This document shows, in pieces, positions 30,166 to 36,320 of a DNA stretch of 36,320 nucleotides. The notes beneath the pieces were generated by a model, which worked only from the letters and a program-made list of their open reading frames with translations, ran no database searches and was not told where the DNA came from. Each line of letters opens with the position of its first letter. Positions within the stretch are counted from its first letter, which is position 1. The position numbers and the translations under genes were made by a program. Source of the stretch: a virus; the IMG/VR virus record IMGVR_UViG_3300046794_000174, positions 1-36,320 of that record. The stretch is one strand, 5' to 3'.

Positions 30166-31017
30166 ATGAGCAAGAAATTCGAAGCCGGCCAGGAGATCTA
30201 CAGCGAGCGCGGCGAACGCGCGGAATACGTCACCGCGTCCGGCGATGGGCACATCGTGCGCCCGATCATCGAGAGCTACGACGACGAATACGGCGAGGCC
30301 TACGACCACGTGTGCGATCCCGTGGTGTGGCGTCACGTCTTCCCCGAAGAGCCGGTGGCCAAATTCAGCGAGGAACTGAAGGCGTTGCACGAGCAGATCT
30401 CGGCCGCGAAGGCCGAGCGCGCGCAGATGGAAAGCGAGGATTGGCAGCGGCAGCGCGAGCGCGCCGAGAAGCTGAAGCGCTTCGCTATCCTCGACAACCT
30501 GGAAGCGTTCATCGACGGGAAGATCACCCACTACGTCCAGCGCGAATACTCCGCACCCCCGGCGATCGTTGCCGTGGAAGACGCAGTGTCCAACGAAAAC
30601 AGCAACTGGCGCAAGGAACTGCGTTTGCTCACCCTGGGCGGCTCGCTGACGAATGGCGGGCTGCATTGGACTCTCAATCGGTATTCGGATGGCAGCGGCA
30701 ATGCCCACACCGTGACCCCGTGCACGTCTTACGAACAGGCTTCCGAGATCGTCCGCGCCGCCGTGGTTCAGCACCTGAAAGCCGACCGTCCGGACCACGA
30801 AAAGCGCCAGGACTGGATGGAACTCGCCGACAAGCTGGGCATTCCCGTCCCTGAACTGTACCGCCGCGCCGTCGTGAAGAACCGCATCCAGGCCATCGAG
30901 CAGAATTCCGGCTACATGCGTAAGCAGGCCCAGGACTATGCCGAATCGGTTGCGAAGACCGACGCCGAGCTGGCCCAGCTGCGCGCCTATCTCGATGCCC
31001 CGGCAGGTGCCGCATGA
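30166..31017 (+). CDS. Hypothetical protein with central coiled coil
   Basis: 283 residues from ATG 30166 (SD CAGGA 2-6 nt upstream; GAGGAGCAG slightly further). The N-terminal ~50 residues are beta-rich (EIYSERGERAEYVTASGDGHIVRP), residues ~65-105 form a charged coiled coil (ELKALHEQISAAKAERAQM), and the C-terminal ~60 residues are helical. KFAILDNLEAFIDGKITHYV in the middle recalls small DNA-binding phage proteins but is not a clear match. It is placed a few small genes upstream of recT. It could be an accessory recombination or single-strand-binding factor; I do not recognise the family. Confidence 0.6.
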   Translation: MSKKFEAGQEIYSERGERAEYVTASGDGHIVRPIIESYDDEYGEAYDHVCDPVVWRHVFPEEPVAKFSEELKALHEQISAAKAERAQMESEDWQRQRERAEKLKRFAILDNLEAFIDGKITHYVQREYSAPPAIVAVEDAVSNENSNWRKELRLLTLGGSLTNGGLHWTLNRYSDGSGNAHTVTPCTSYEQASEIVRAAVVQHLKADRPDHEKRQDWMELADKLGIPVPELYRRAVVKNRIQAIEQNSGYMRKQAQDYAESVAKTDAELAQLRAYLDAPAGAA

Positions 31018-31220
31018 TCGCCGCCCGCATCGCGCGCCGCCTGGTGCGCAAGATCGCCAAGCCCGTCGCGCTGTGGTGGAACGAACGCGCGCTGCGCGAG
31101 GCCGAGGACACGGCCGACTTCTACATGCACCTGCGCCGCGCGGCTGCGCCGATGGAGCGTCACCAGCGTGAGCGCGCCGTGCAGCTGGTCGGCCGCCGCA
31201 ACGAGATCCGGGGGTGGTGA
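31014..31220 (+). CDS. Small basic hypothetical protein
   Basis: 68 residues from ATG 31014, overlapping the previous stop. Highly basic, with a continuous amphipathic helix (AARIARRLVRKIAKPVALWW) then ERALREAEDTADFYMHLRRAA. A nucleic-acid or membrane-surface binding peptide is possible. No family recognised. It is tightly packed with the following gene (last base shared). Confidence 0.5.
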   Translation: MIAARIARRLVRKIAKPVALWWNERALREAEDTADFYMHLRRAAAPMERHQRERAVQLVGRRNEIRGW

Positions 31221-31357
31221 TGGTGTGCGCATCCTGTGGCGGCCATGTCACCTGGCGCGGCCCGATCACCAACCTGACCCACACCGAGTGCGCCGACTGC
31301 GGCGCGATCAACAACCAGCTGGTCGACCAGCCCGACGAAGAAGAGGACGACGAATGA
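31220..31357 (+). CDS. 45-residue zinc-ribbon protein
   Basis: MVCASCGGHVTWRGPITNLTHTECADCGA and an acidic tail (QPDEEEDDE). Two CxxC pairs 19 residues apart make a simple zinc ribbon. It starts one base into the preceding stop region and its own stop overlaps the next ATG (ATGA), so it sits in an unbroken chain of coupled genes. Too small to place, but the coupling and Cys spacing argue that it is real. Confidence 0.6.
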   Translation: MVCASCGGHVTWRGPITNLTHTECADCGAINNQLVDQPDEEEDDE

Positions 31358-31458
31358 TCCGCCACATCCTGAACCAGTACCGCCTGTCCCTGCGCGCCGG
31401 CTTCCGCCCGCGCAAGGCCGCCACCCGCGCGCTGCGCACCTACGTTTTCGGTTTCTAA
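31354..31458 (+). CDS. 34-residue basic peptide gene
   Basis: MIRHILNQYRLSLRAGFRPRKAATRALR, ending TYVFGF. It overlaps the previous stop by 4 bp and ends 13 bp before recT. Strongly basic and possibly DNA-binding. Support comes from position, coupling and codon use only. Confidence 0.45.
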   Translation: MIRHILNQYRLSLRAGFRPRKAATRALRTYVFGF

Positions 31459-31471
31459 CCTGGAGAGCAAC

Positions 31472-32332
31472 TTGAACGCACCACAGAACAACACCCAGCT
31501 GGCCGTCCAGCAGAACACCATGCCGGTGCGCGCCGGCTTCATGGACGCCGCCGGCTTCGACCTGATGCAGCGCGTGGCCAAGGCCTTCTCCAGCTCCACG
31601 CTGGTGCCGGCGCAGTACCAGAACAACCTCCCGAACTGCATGATCGCCTTGAACCTCGCGCAGCGCCTGAAGGCCGACGAGCTGATGGTGATGCAGAACT
31701 TGTACATCGTGCACGGCAACCCGGGCTGGTCGTCGAAGTTCCTGATCGCCAGCGTGAACACCTGCGGCCGCTTCTCGGCGATGCGCTACGAATGGCGCGG
31801 CACCGAAGGCCAGGGCGACTTCGGTTGCCGGGCCTGGGCGATCGAGCGTGAGAGCGGCGAGCGCCTGGACGGTGCCTGGGTCGACTGGAACATGGTGCGC
31901 GCCGAGGGCTGGGACAAGAAGAACGGCTCGAAGTGGAAGACCATGCCGCAGCAGATGTTCATCTACCGCGCCGCCTCCTTCTGGCAGCGCGCCTACGCTC
32001 CCGAGATCAGCATGGGCCTCAGTACCGCGGAGGAGCTGCAGGACGTCATCGACGTGTCCGCCGACGGCAGCTACACGGTCACCCAGGAATCGCACCGCGT
32101 CGACATGCGCTCGGCGAACACGTCCGGGCAGGACATCCAGGGCAGCGGTGCCGCCGCCCAGCTCCCGGCGTGCACGGCTGAACACTTCGAATCGAAGAAG
32201 GCGGAATGGCGCGACCTGATCCATTCCGGCAAAAAGACCGTCTCGCAGCTGATCGCGATGATCGAGACCCGCCAGCTGCTGACCGAAGACCAGAAGCTGA
32301 CGATCGATACCTGGGCTCACGAGAACGACTAA
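31472..32332 (+). CDS. recT: RecT-family single-strand annealing protein (TTG start)
   Basis: 286 residues. TTG 31472 is the start because GGAGAG lies 4 nt upstream; the next Met is residue 17. Family signatures: QYQNNLPNCMIALNLAQRLKADELMVMQNLYIVHGNPGWSSKFLIA (about 47-92), then AWAIERESGERLDGAWVDW, and WKTMPQQMFIYRAASFWQRAYAPEI. This is the RecT/Bet-type annealase that coats ssDNA and pairs complementary strands. Its exonuclease partner is the next gene, 52 bp downstream. It links with RusA on the left arm, which would resolve the resulting joints. Confidence 0.92.
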   Translation: MNAPQNNTQLAVQQNTMPVRAGFMDAAGFDLMQRVAKAFSSSTLVPAQYQNNLPNCMIALNLAQRLKADELMVMQNLYIVHGNPGWSSKFLIASVNTCGRFSAMRYEWRGTEGQGDFGCRAWAIERESGERLDGAWVDWNMVRAEGWDKKNGSKWKTMPQQMFIYRAASFWQRAYAPEISMGLSTAEELQDVIDVSADGSYTVTQESHRVDMRSANTSGQDIQGSGAAAQLPACTAEHFESKKAEWRDLIHSGKKTVSQLIAMIETRQLLTEDQKLTIDTWAHEND

Positions 32333-32340
32333 ACCGCGGC

Positions 32341-32363
32341 ATTCCCGCGAAAGCGGGAACCCA
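32341..32363. repeat. dRS3-like hairpin between recT and the exonuclease gene
   Basis: ATTCCCGCGAAAGCGGGAAC: TTCCCGC (32342-32348), a GAAA tetraloop, GCGGGAA (32353-32359). The same kind of ATTCCC...GGGAA element is scattered in Neisseria (dRS3) and other betaproteobacteria. It forms a GNRA hairpin on RNA. It may be a host repeat that landed in the phage or an mRNA processing/stability element. Confidence 0.6.
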
Positions 32364-32384
32364 TCTACCTCACCAAGGAAAAGC

Positions 32385-34142
32385 ATGGCAACCATCCACA
32401 ATCTCGTCCAGGGCTCGCCGGAGTGGCAGGCCTTCCGCCTGGAGCGCCGCGGCGCCAGTGAAGCCGCAGCAATGCTCGGTCTCTCCAGCAAAGTCTCGCG
32501 TACCGAGCTGCTGCACATGAAGGCGACCGGCACCGCACAGGAGTTCAGCGACTGGGTGCAGAAGCACATCCTCGACTACGGCCACCATGTGGAAGCGCTG
32601 GCGCGCCCTCTGGTCGAAAACCTGATCGGCACCGAGCTGTACCCGGTCACGTGCTCGGACGGCCTCTTGTCCGCGTCGTGCGACGGCCTGACGATGGGCG
32701 AGGACGTCGCCTTCGAGCACAAGCAGTGGAACGAAGCGCTCGCCGCCGCCATCACCGCCGGCCAGCTGCCGGACGAGTACATGCCGCAGTGCCAGCAGAT
32801 CATGATGGTCACCGGCGCCGCTAAGGTGGTGTTCGTGTGCTCCGACGGAACGCTCGACAACTTCGTGTATCTGGATGTGCTTCCGGATCCGGCTTGGCAG
32901 ACGCGCATCCGTGACGGCTGGAAGCAGTTCGAGGCCGACCTGGTCACGTACCAGCACGTCGAGGTGCTGCCGGCGCCGGTCGCGGCCGCCGTGCAGGACC
33001 TGCCGGCCCTGTCGATCCGCGTCGACGGCCAGCTCACGCTGAACCACAACCTGGTTCTGTTCGGTGAGCGTCTGCAATCGTTCATCGGCGACATCGACAC
33101 GAACCCGAGCGACGACCAGGCCTTCGCCGATGCTGAGCAGGCCATCAAGGTGATGGAGCGCGCCGAGACCGCGCTGGGCGCCGCCGAGGCCTCCGCGCTG
33201 GGCCAAATTTCGACCGTCGATGAGATGGTGCGCACGGTCGCCAGCTACAAGGAACTGGCCCGCAAGACCCGCCTCATGCTGGAAAAGGTGGTCAAGGCGC
33301 GCAAGGAAACGATCCGCGTCGAGATTCAGCAGGCCGGCAAGGACAAAGCCGCGGCGCACATCGCGTCGCTGAACGCCCGCCTGGGCAAGCCGTACATGCC
33401 GGCCATCGCCGTGGACTTCGCCGGCGTCATGAAGGGCAAGAAGACCGTCACCAGCCTGCGCGATGCCGTCGACACCGAGCTGGCCCGCTTCAAGATCGAG
33501 GCGAACGCCGTGGCCGACCGTATCCAGATCAACCTCGGCACGCTGCGTGAGCTGGCCCCAAACCATGCCTTCCTGTTCGCGGATACGCCGTCAATCGTGC
33601 TCAAGGCGCCCGACGACCTGACGACGCTGGTCAAGATGCGCATCGCCGAGCACGAACAGGCCGAGGCCGCGAAGGCCGAGGCACTGCGCGCCAAGATCGC
33701 CGAGGAAGAGCGGATCAAGGCCGAGCAGGCGGAGCGCGCGCGTGTCGCCGCCGAAACGAAGCGTCAACTGGACGAGCAGGCCGCCAACTTGGCTGCGGCA
33801 CGCGCGCAGGAAGAGGCCGCAGCGCGCGCGGCAGCAGCAGCCCAGGCACAACCCGAACCGCAAATTATTCCGGAAATTATTCCTGAGGCGGCACCGGCCG
33901 CAGTGACGCCAATCGACGCCGCGCGCGCGCCCGCGGCGGCCGACGAGCCGATGCTGCGTCTCGGGCAGATCAACGAGCGCCTCGCTCCCATCGTGCTGAC
34001 GTCCGAAGGCCTGAGCCGTCTGGGCTTCGCGCACGTGATGACCGACAAGTCGGCCAAGTTGTACCGCGAGTCCGATTTCCACCGCATATGCGCCGCGCTG
34101 ATGCGGCACATCGCGGACGTCCAGCAGCCGAAGGCCGCGTGA
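32385..34142 (+). CDS. YqaJ-family viral exonuclease with long coiled-coil and extra C-terminal domain
   Basis: 585 residues, about twice the usual YqaJ length. Residues 1-190 are the nuclease: GSPEWQAFRLERRGASEAAAMLG at 10-32, Glu70, Asp100 in SASCDGL, and Glu111-His-Lys113 (EHK), matching the D-ExK site of lambda exonuclease. It resects 5' ends to feed RecT. Residues ~195-400 include helical KELARKTRLMLEKVVKARKET and VTSLRDAVDTELARFKIEA. Residues ~405-480 form an Ala/Glu coiled coil. A ~25-residue Pro/Ile linker (IIPEIIPEAAP) is followed by a C-terminal domain (about 515-585). Start ATG 32385 has AAGGAAAAGC. Confidence 0.85.
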   Translation: MATIHNLVQGSPEWQAFRLERRGASEAAAMLGLSSKVSRTELLHMKATGTAQEFSDWVQKHILDYGHHVEALARPLVENLIGTELYPVTCSDGLLSASCDGLTMGEDVAFEHKQWNEALAAAITAGQLPDEYMPQCQQIMMVTGAAKVVFVCSDGTLDNFVYLDVLPDPAWQTRIRDGWKQFEADLVTYQHVEVLPAPVAAAVQDLPALSIRVDGQLTLNHNLVLFGERLQSFIGDIDTNPSDDQAFADAEQAIKVMERAETALGAAEASALGQISTVDEMVRTVASYKELARKTRLMLEKVVKARKETIRVEIQQAGKDKAAAHIASLNARLGKPYMPAIAVDFAGVMKGKKTVTSLRDAVDTELARFKIEANAVADRIQINLGTLRELAPNHAFLFADTPSIVLKAPDDLTTLVKMRIAEHEQAEAAKAEALRAKIAEEERIKAEQAERARVAAETKRQLDEQAANLAAARAQEEAAARAAAAAQAQPEPQIIPEIIPEAAPAAVTPIDAARAPAAADEPMLRLGQINERLAPIVLTSEGLSRLGFAHVMTDKSAKLYRESDFHRICAALMRHIADVQQPKAA

Positions 34143-34143
34143 C

Positions 34144-34314
34144 ATGGCCGGCCAGTCGCCATGCCGCTGGACCGCGATGCGCTGCCGCGAGCAGGACTTC
34201 CAGCGTTTCCTCGGCGTCGACGGCGAAGACGCGGCCGCCCAGGCGCGCTGGGATGAGCGGATCCGGCGCGCGTACCTGAACTATCAAAAGCAGCACCCCA
34301 CCAACCACCAATAG
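34144..34314 (+). CDS. 56-residue hypothetical protein
   Basis: MAGQSPCRWTAMRCREQDFQRFLG, then VDGEDAAAQARWDERIRRAYLNYQ. Starts 1 bp after the exonuclease stop. FQRFLGVDGEDAAAQ with basic residues recalls small DNA-binding phage peptides such as those near recombination genes. Evidence is the clean ORF, close packing and codon use. Confidence 0.5.
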   Translation: MAGQSPCRWTAMRCREQDFQRFLGVDGEDAAAQARWDERIRRAYLNYQKQHPTNHQ

Positions 34315-34332
34315 GACCAGGAGATGTAACGA

Positions 34333-35070
34333 ATGAACGCCACCACCAAACACGAACAGACCATGCTGAACACGCTCAAGCGCGACAAGAACGGCTACGG
34401 CGCCCTGCCGGGCTTCGAAGACTTCGCGCTGCCGGACGAGGAACTGGCGCCCGGCGCCGTCGTCAACGGCCACGAGGTCCACGTGCTGCGCCTCGTCGAC
34501 GACACCAGCGCCAAGGAAGTCGCCGCGCGCTGGCTGGGCGGGGACAGCAACCTCGGCGACTGGACGCCGACGGCACCGGACGGCAACGACTGGCGCCTCG
34601 CCGCGGTGCTCGAGCACGAGGAAGGCCCGTTCGCCGTGTTCGCGAAGCCCGGTGTGCACGGCATCCTGACCGGCAAGGCCTATGCGCAGGAATACCTCCT
34701 GGGCGCGATGATCAAGGCGGCCACCAAGCACATGAAGACCCTGTCGAAACCGTGGATCGAAATGAAGGAGGGCGAGCAGAAGCGCGTGCTGGCCACCGTG
34801 CAGCAGGATTGCCGGGCCGCGGTGCGCGACGCGATCGACATCATCGCCAGCAACGCCCGCATGACCTTCCCGGCAGCCGTCGACCAGGTCGTATTCAAGG
34901 ATGGCGTCAAGTGCGTGCTCACGCTGGCGAAAGGCGACTGGGCGCACAGCCTCGCCGATGCGGAGGGCGGGTTCGTCACGATCGTGATCGAGGAGCGTTC
35001 GAAGCTGCTGCAGGAAGGCGATGCCCTCGATGTCGAGCCGGACCAGAAGTCGCTGTTGGGCGAGGCCTGA
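34333..35070 (+). CDS. Hypothetical phage protein (DUF2303-like in size and place, family unsure)
   Basis: 245 residues from ATG 34333 (SD AGGAG 9 nt upstream). Residues 22-100 are beta-rich (GALPGFEDFALPDEELAPGAVVNGHEVHVLRLVDD, then WRLAAVLEHEEGPFAVFAKPG); the C-terminal half is helical with VDQVVFKDGVKCVLTLAKGDW. Position between a recombination exonuclease and a winged-helix gene fits early-right-arm DUF2303/YfdQ-like proteins, but sequence similarity is not clear enough to claim it. Function unknown. Confidence 0.55.
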   Translation: MNATTKHEQTMLNTLKRDKNGYGALPGFEDFALPDEELAPGAVVNGHEVHVLRLVDDTSAKEVAARWLGGDSNLGDWTPTAPDGNDWRLAAVLEHEEGPFAVFAKPGVHGILTGKAYAQEYLLGAMIKAATKHMKTLSKPWIEMKEGEQKRVLATVQQDCRAAVRDAIDIIASNARMTFPAAVDQVVFKDGVKCVLTLAKGDWAHSLADAEGGFVTIVIEERSKLLQEGDALDVEPDQKSLLGEA

Positions 35071-35071
35071 C

Positions 35072-35467
35072 ATGAACGACACCTTCTTCGGCCGCCGCAA
35101 GAGCGCCGCCAACCTGTCGAACGCCGAGAAGATCGCGCGGCGCGCCAACGCGATCAAGCGCTTCCGCGAGCTGCTGGCCGTGCGGCCGATGACCGTCAAC
35201 GAGCTGGCCGAGGTCGTGGAGCTGCCGCCGAACACGGTCTACCAGTACCTGTGCCAGATGGCCGAGGACGGCGAGGCGCAACGTCAGGGCGAAGGCGCCA
35301 TCGGGCGCCGGACGCGATGGGTTCTCGGCGCCGGGGGAGGTGAGCGGGACGAGTCGCACGCGCCGCGTGCGCACGGCGCCGTCATCGTGCCGGCGGTGCA
35401 GATGGGCATGACGCGCGATCCGTGGGACGTCGCGCTGTTCGGGCCAGCGCGGGGAGCTGCGGCGTGA
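35072..35467 (+). CDS. Winged-helix DNA-binding protein
   Basis: 131 residues from ATG 35072, which follows the previous stop directly (TGACATG). Residues ~25-80 (RRANAIKRFRELLAVRPMTVNELAEVVELPPNTVYQYLCQMAEDGEAQRQGEG) form a typical winged HTH of the MarR/ArsR-like phage kind: HTH with NTVYQYL as recognition helix and a basic wing. The remaining 50 residues are flexible and end in PWDVALFGPARGAAA. A regulator of right-arm genes is likely; the target is unknown. It overlaps the next gene by 4 bp with a GTG start. Confidence 0.65.
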   Translation: MNDTFFGRRKSAANLSNAEKIARRANAIKRFRELLAVRPMTVNELAEVVELPPNTVYQYLCQMAEDGEAQRQGEGAIGRRTRWVLGAGGGERDESHAPRAHGAVIVPAVQMGMTRDPWDVALFGPARGAAA

Positions 35468-36021
35468 AAGCCGCGTCCAGCCGTGTGGCGCCGCCGCTGT
35501 CGCCGGCCGGGTCGAAGATCGTCCAGCGGCGAATCCAGATGTTCGTCCACTCGTACCTGTACTACGTGCTGGATCGGCCGATCGTGAGCGATGCCACGTG
35601 GCAGCGCTGGGCGAACGAGCTGGCCCTGATGCAGCGGAACCACCCGAAGCTGGTCCTGAACTTCTACGACGAGGACTTCGCTGACTGGGACGGCAGCACG
35701 GGCATGCACTTGCCGCAGTATCCGTGGGTTGTCGATCGCGCCGACCACCTGTTGCACCTGCATGAGCATGGCGAGCTGCGCGCCGGCCACTTGAGGCCGG
35801 AGCCCGAAGAGGATATTCAGGTGCGCATCGACCGCACTCGCGACATGCAGATGGCGGCGGCGCGCGATCTGGGGAGTGCGGCCGCTGCGGCCGGCCAGCG
35901 CCGCCATCCGCCAGCCTACCGCAAGCGCATCGAAATCGACGCTTGGCTGGAAGGCTTCGATGAGGCCATGGCGCCGGCAGCGCTGCCACCAGCGGCTGTG
36001 GGCCAGATGGCGCTTTTCTGA
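35464..36021 (+). CDS. LigA Ia-domain-like protein ending in a beta-clamp binding motif
   Basis: 185 residues from GTG 35464 (overlapping the previous stop). Residues ~30-60 (HSYLYYVLDRPIVSDATWQRWANELALMQRNHP) closely follow the N-terminal (Ia) domain of NAD-dependent DNA ligase, where YYVLD...SDAEYD...L...HP binds NMN. The adenylation and other ligase domains are absent, so this cannot ligate alone. The extreme C-terminus is GQMALF, a good fit to the sliding-clamp pentapeptide QxxLF. So it may dock on the host beta clamp at the replication fork. Family call by motif; function inferred. Confidence 0.7.
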   Translation: MKAASSRVAPPLSPAGSKIVQRRIQMFVHSYLYYVLDRPIVSDATWQRWANELALMQRNHPKLVLNFYDEDFADWDGSTGMHLPQYPWVVDRADHLLHLHEHGELRAGHLRPEPEEDIQVRIDRTRDMQMAAARDLGSAAAAAGQRRHPPAYRKRIEIDAWLEGFDEAMAPAALPPAAVGQMALF

Positions 36022-36039
36022 AACACAACCAGGATCCAT

Positions 36040-36320
36040 ATGAACCAGAACATCGAACACCTGCGCGAGCAGAACCGCAACCGCTTGATCGGTCTCGCGA
36101 CCGAACATCTGCAGCTGGAAAGCATCGCCAGCGCAATCATCCCCATTCCGGGCGGCGACCGCGTGATCGCGATCGGGACGACGGCGCAGGTGAGCGCGCT
36201 GCTGTTGGACGCGCCGCCCCCGCTGCTCAATGCCGACGAGCTGGCCGCGCTGCGCCGCTTTGACGAGTGCGCGCAGGACGGCGAGGGCTACGACGTTGCG
36301 CCGGAAATGATGGCGCGCTT
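36040..36320 (+). CDS. Hypothetical protein (partial, runs off the right end)
   Basis: Open from ATG 36040 to the window edge, 93 residues visible: MNQNIEHLREQNRNRLIG, LESIASAIIPIPGGDRVIAIGTTAQ and LLNADELAALRRFDECAQDG. Helical at both ends with a short beta hairpin. It follows the LigA-domain gene by 18 bp in the same operon, with AGGATC upstream as a weak SD. No family recognised. Confidence 0.5.
   Translation, partial: MNQNIEHLREQNRNRLIGLATEHLQLESIASAIIPIPGGDRVIAIGTTAQVSALLLDAPPPLLNADELAALRRFDECAQDGEGYDVAPEMMAR

Noticed and set aside
1-36320. CRISPR array, tRNA genes, IS elements, attachment site, integrase, lysis genes
   Set aside because: Looked for regular repeats, CCA-ending cloverleaf candidates, transposase and recombinase motifs, holin and endolysin features; found none I can support.

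Overview
The window is a 36.3 kb piece of a high-GC temperate podovirus (short-tailed phage), either a prophage or a phage genome. Base composition, codon use and gene families point to a betaproteobacterial host of the Burkholderiales (Oxalobacteraceae/Massilia-like is my guess; no host gene is visible to confirm it). The head genes look like those of Bordetella phage BPP-1: a Bbp19-type small protein, scaffold, Bbp17-type capsid and Bbp16-type cement protein. They are combined with a T7-like portal, adaptor, nozzle and internal virion proteins. No integrase, attachment site, lysis genes, tRNA or CRISPR array is present, and genes are cut at both ends, so the phage continues on both sides.

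Layout. (1) 1-22.9 kb, minus strand, the late region, read from right to left: small HTH protein, terminase small and large subunits, a GNAT protein, a GNAT/2-oxoglutarate hydroxylase fusion, portal, a small protein sharing its C-terminal motif with the scaffold, an SGNH hydrolase, Bbp19-like protein, scaffold, capsid, cement protein, tail adaptor, nozzle, three internal (ejection) proteins including a lytic transglycosylase and a 1,913-residue protein, and a pectate-lyase-fold tailspike cut by the window edge. (2) 23.7-28.4 kb, minus strand, the early left operon: Cro-like repressor, small regulators, a DUF1376-type replication initiator with an iteron array inside its gene, a second replication protein, a Tad2-domain protein, a RusA resolvase and small Cys-rich or membrane proteins. 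(3) 28.4-29.4 kb, plus strand: the lysogeny module, a CI/LexA-type repressor with a coupled small membrane protein and a strong terminator. (4) 29.5-36.3 kb, plus strand, the early right operon: small proteins, RecT annealase, a YqaJ exonuclease fusion, a winged-helix protein, and a LigA-domain protein ending in a beta-clamp motif.

Regulation is unusually readable. Operators of consensus CTTTATCAATTGATACAG lie both in the cro-cI intergenic region (three sites) and at the right early promoter (two sites). The cro promoter and the right early promoter have the same layout to the base, so one repressor should silence both arms. The spacing suggests that both cI and cro mRNAs start at or next to the AUG. 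In the late region the 11-mer GGTACGTATAC occurs four times, always between genes and always exactly 15 bp from a -10-like hexamer on the minus strand. I read these as activator-dependent late promoters. A 22-23 bp repeat of GGGACA inside the DUF1376 gene is the likely replication origin, placed as in lambda gene O.
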